DNA from: an uncultured Planctomycetaceae bacterium
Lineage (GTDB): Bacteria; Planctomycetota; Planctomycetia; Pirellulales; Pirellulaceae
Length of the DNA stretch: 15,730 nucleotides
Assembly: GCA_903921945.1 (NCBI GenBank)
Contig: CAIXSC010000770.1
Span: forward strand, 1-15,730
Direction of reading: 5' to 3'
The notes under the pieces are model-generated. The model was not told the DNA's origin and ran no database searches. It was given only the letters and a program-made list of their open reading frames with translations. The position numbers and the translations under genes were made by a program. Shown piece after piece: positions 15,599 to 15,730 of this stretch (positions within the stretch are counted from its first letter, which is position 1; every line of letters begins with the position of its first letter).

Positions 15599-15730
15599 AC
15601 CCGCAACCCGCAACCAGCAACTGGCAACTGGCAACTAGCAACTAGCAACTAGCAACCAGCAACCAGCAACCAGCAACCAGCAACTGGCAACTGGCAACTG
15701 GCAACTGGCAACTGGCAACTGGCAACTAGC
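15599..15730. repeat. Heptanucleotide tandem array ACYRGCA, at least 18 units, running off the window
   Basis: Eighteen full 7-bp units plus 6 bases of a nineteenth, without interruption. In order: ACCCGCA x2, ACCAGCA x1, ACTGGCA x2, ACTAGCA x3, ACCAGCA x4, ACTGGCA x6, then ACTAGC at the window edge. Only positions 3 and 4 vary, and variants lie in homogeneous runs. It begins 127 nt upstream of the large lyase start codon. Seven is not a multiple of three, so it is non-coding. It resembles in kind the short tandemly repeated heptanucleotides of filamentous cyanobacteria. Confidence 0.97.

Noticed and set aside
15599..15730. CRISPR array
   Set aside because: Units are 7 bp, directly abutting, with no spacers and no cas genes nearby.

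Overview
The window looks like chromosomal DNA of a planctomycete, probably a Pirellulales-like bacterium. The best evidence is a DUF1559 pseudopilin-like protein with an N-terminal prepilin signal and a C-terminal H-X9-DG motif. A secreted WD40 protein with a Lys/Glu/Pro/Ala tail, large secreted heparinase-fold proteins, GC-rich codon use and long repeat-bearing intergenic stretches fit the same group. No tRNA, rRNA, CRISPR array, transposase or phage gene was seen.

Layout. (1) 131-1402, minus strand: an exported seven-blade WD40 propeller ending in 16 EKPA/EKPT tetrads; a perfect hairpin lies just past its stop. (2) 1403-2049: a long non-coding stretch ending in a tandem array of TGCC-initiated 7- and 8-mers, just upstream of the next gene. 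(3) 2050-5811, plus strand: a three-gene ethanolamine operon in the order eutB, APC-type permease, eutC, with overlapping genes throughout. Both subunits of the adenosylcobalamin-dependent ethanolamine ammonia-lyase are present and the EutB active-site residues are intact. No microcompartment shell genes are in view, so the pathway may run in the cytosol: the permease imports the amine (inferred) and EutBC splits it into acetaldehyde and ammonia. (4) 5812-6238: non-coding, with nested complementary segments and then a good sigma70-like promoter. (5) 6239-9896, plus strand: a cysteine-rich exported protein, the DUF1559 protein, two very strong back-to-back hairpins, and a PepSY-associated transmembrane protein. 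A metal or siderophore role for this group is inference from the PepSY/PiuB family and the cysteine content. (6) 9914-15471, minus strand: two related heparinase II/III-like polysaccharide-lyase-type proteins in tandem. The upstream one carries an extra N-terminal module of about 370 residues that the downstream one lacks. (7) 15472-15730: upstream region of the lyase pair, ending in a heptanucleotide tandem array that runs off the window.

The observations I rate highest are: the permease gene lodged between the two enzyme-subunit genes; the cysteine-rich/DUF1559/PepSY group; the modular lyase pair; and two intergenic arrays of different period that both read TGCC-N-GT on the sense strand of the gene they precede. 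I did not find a clearly new defence or mobile system.
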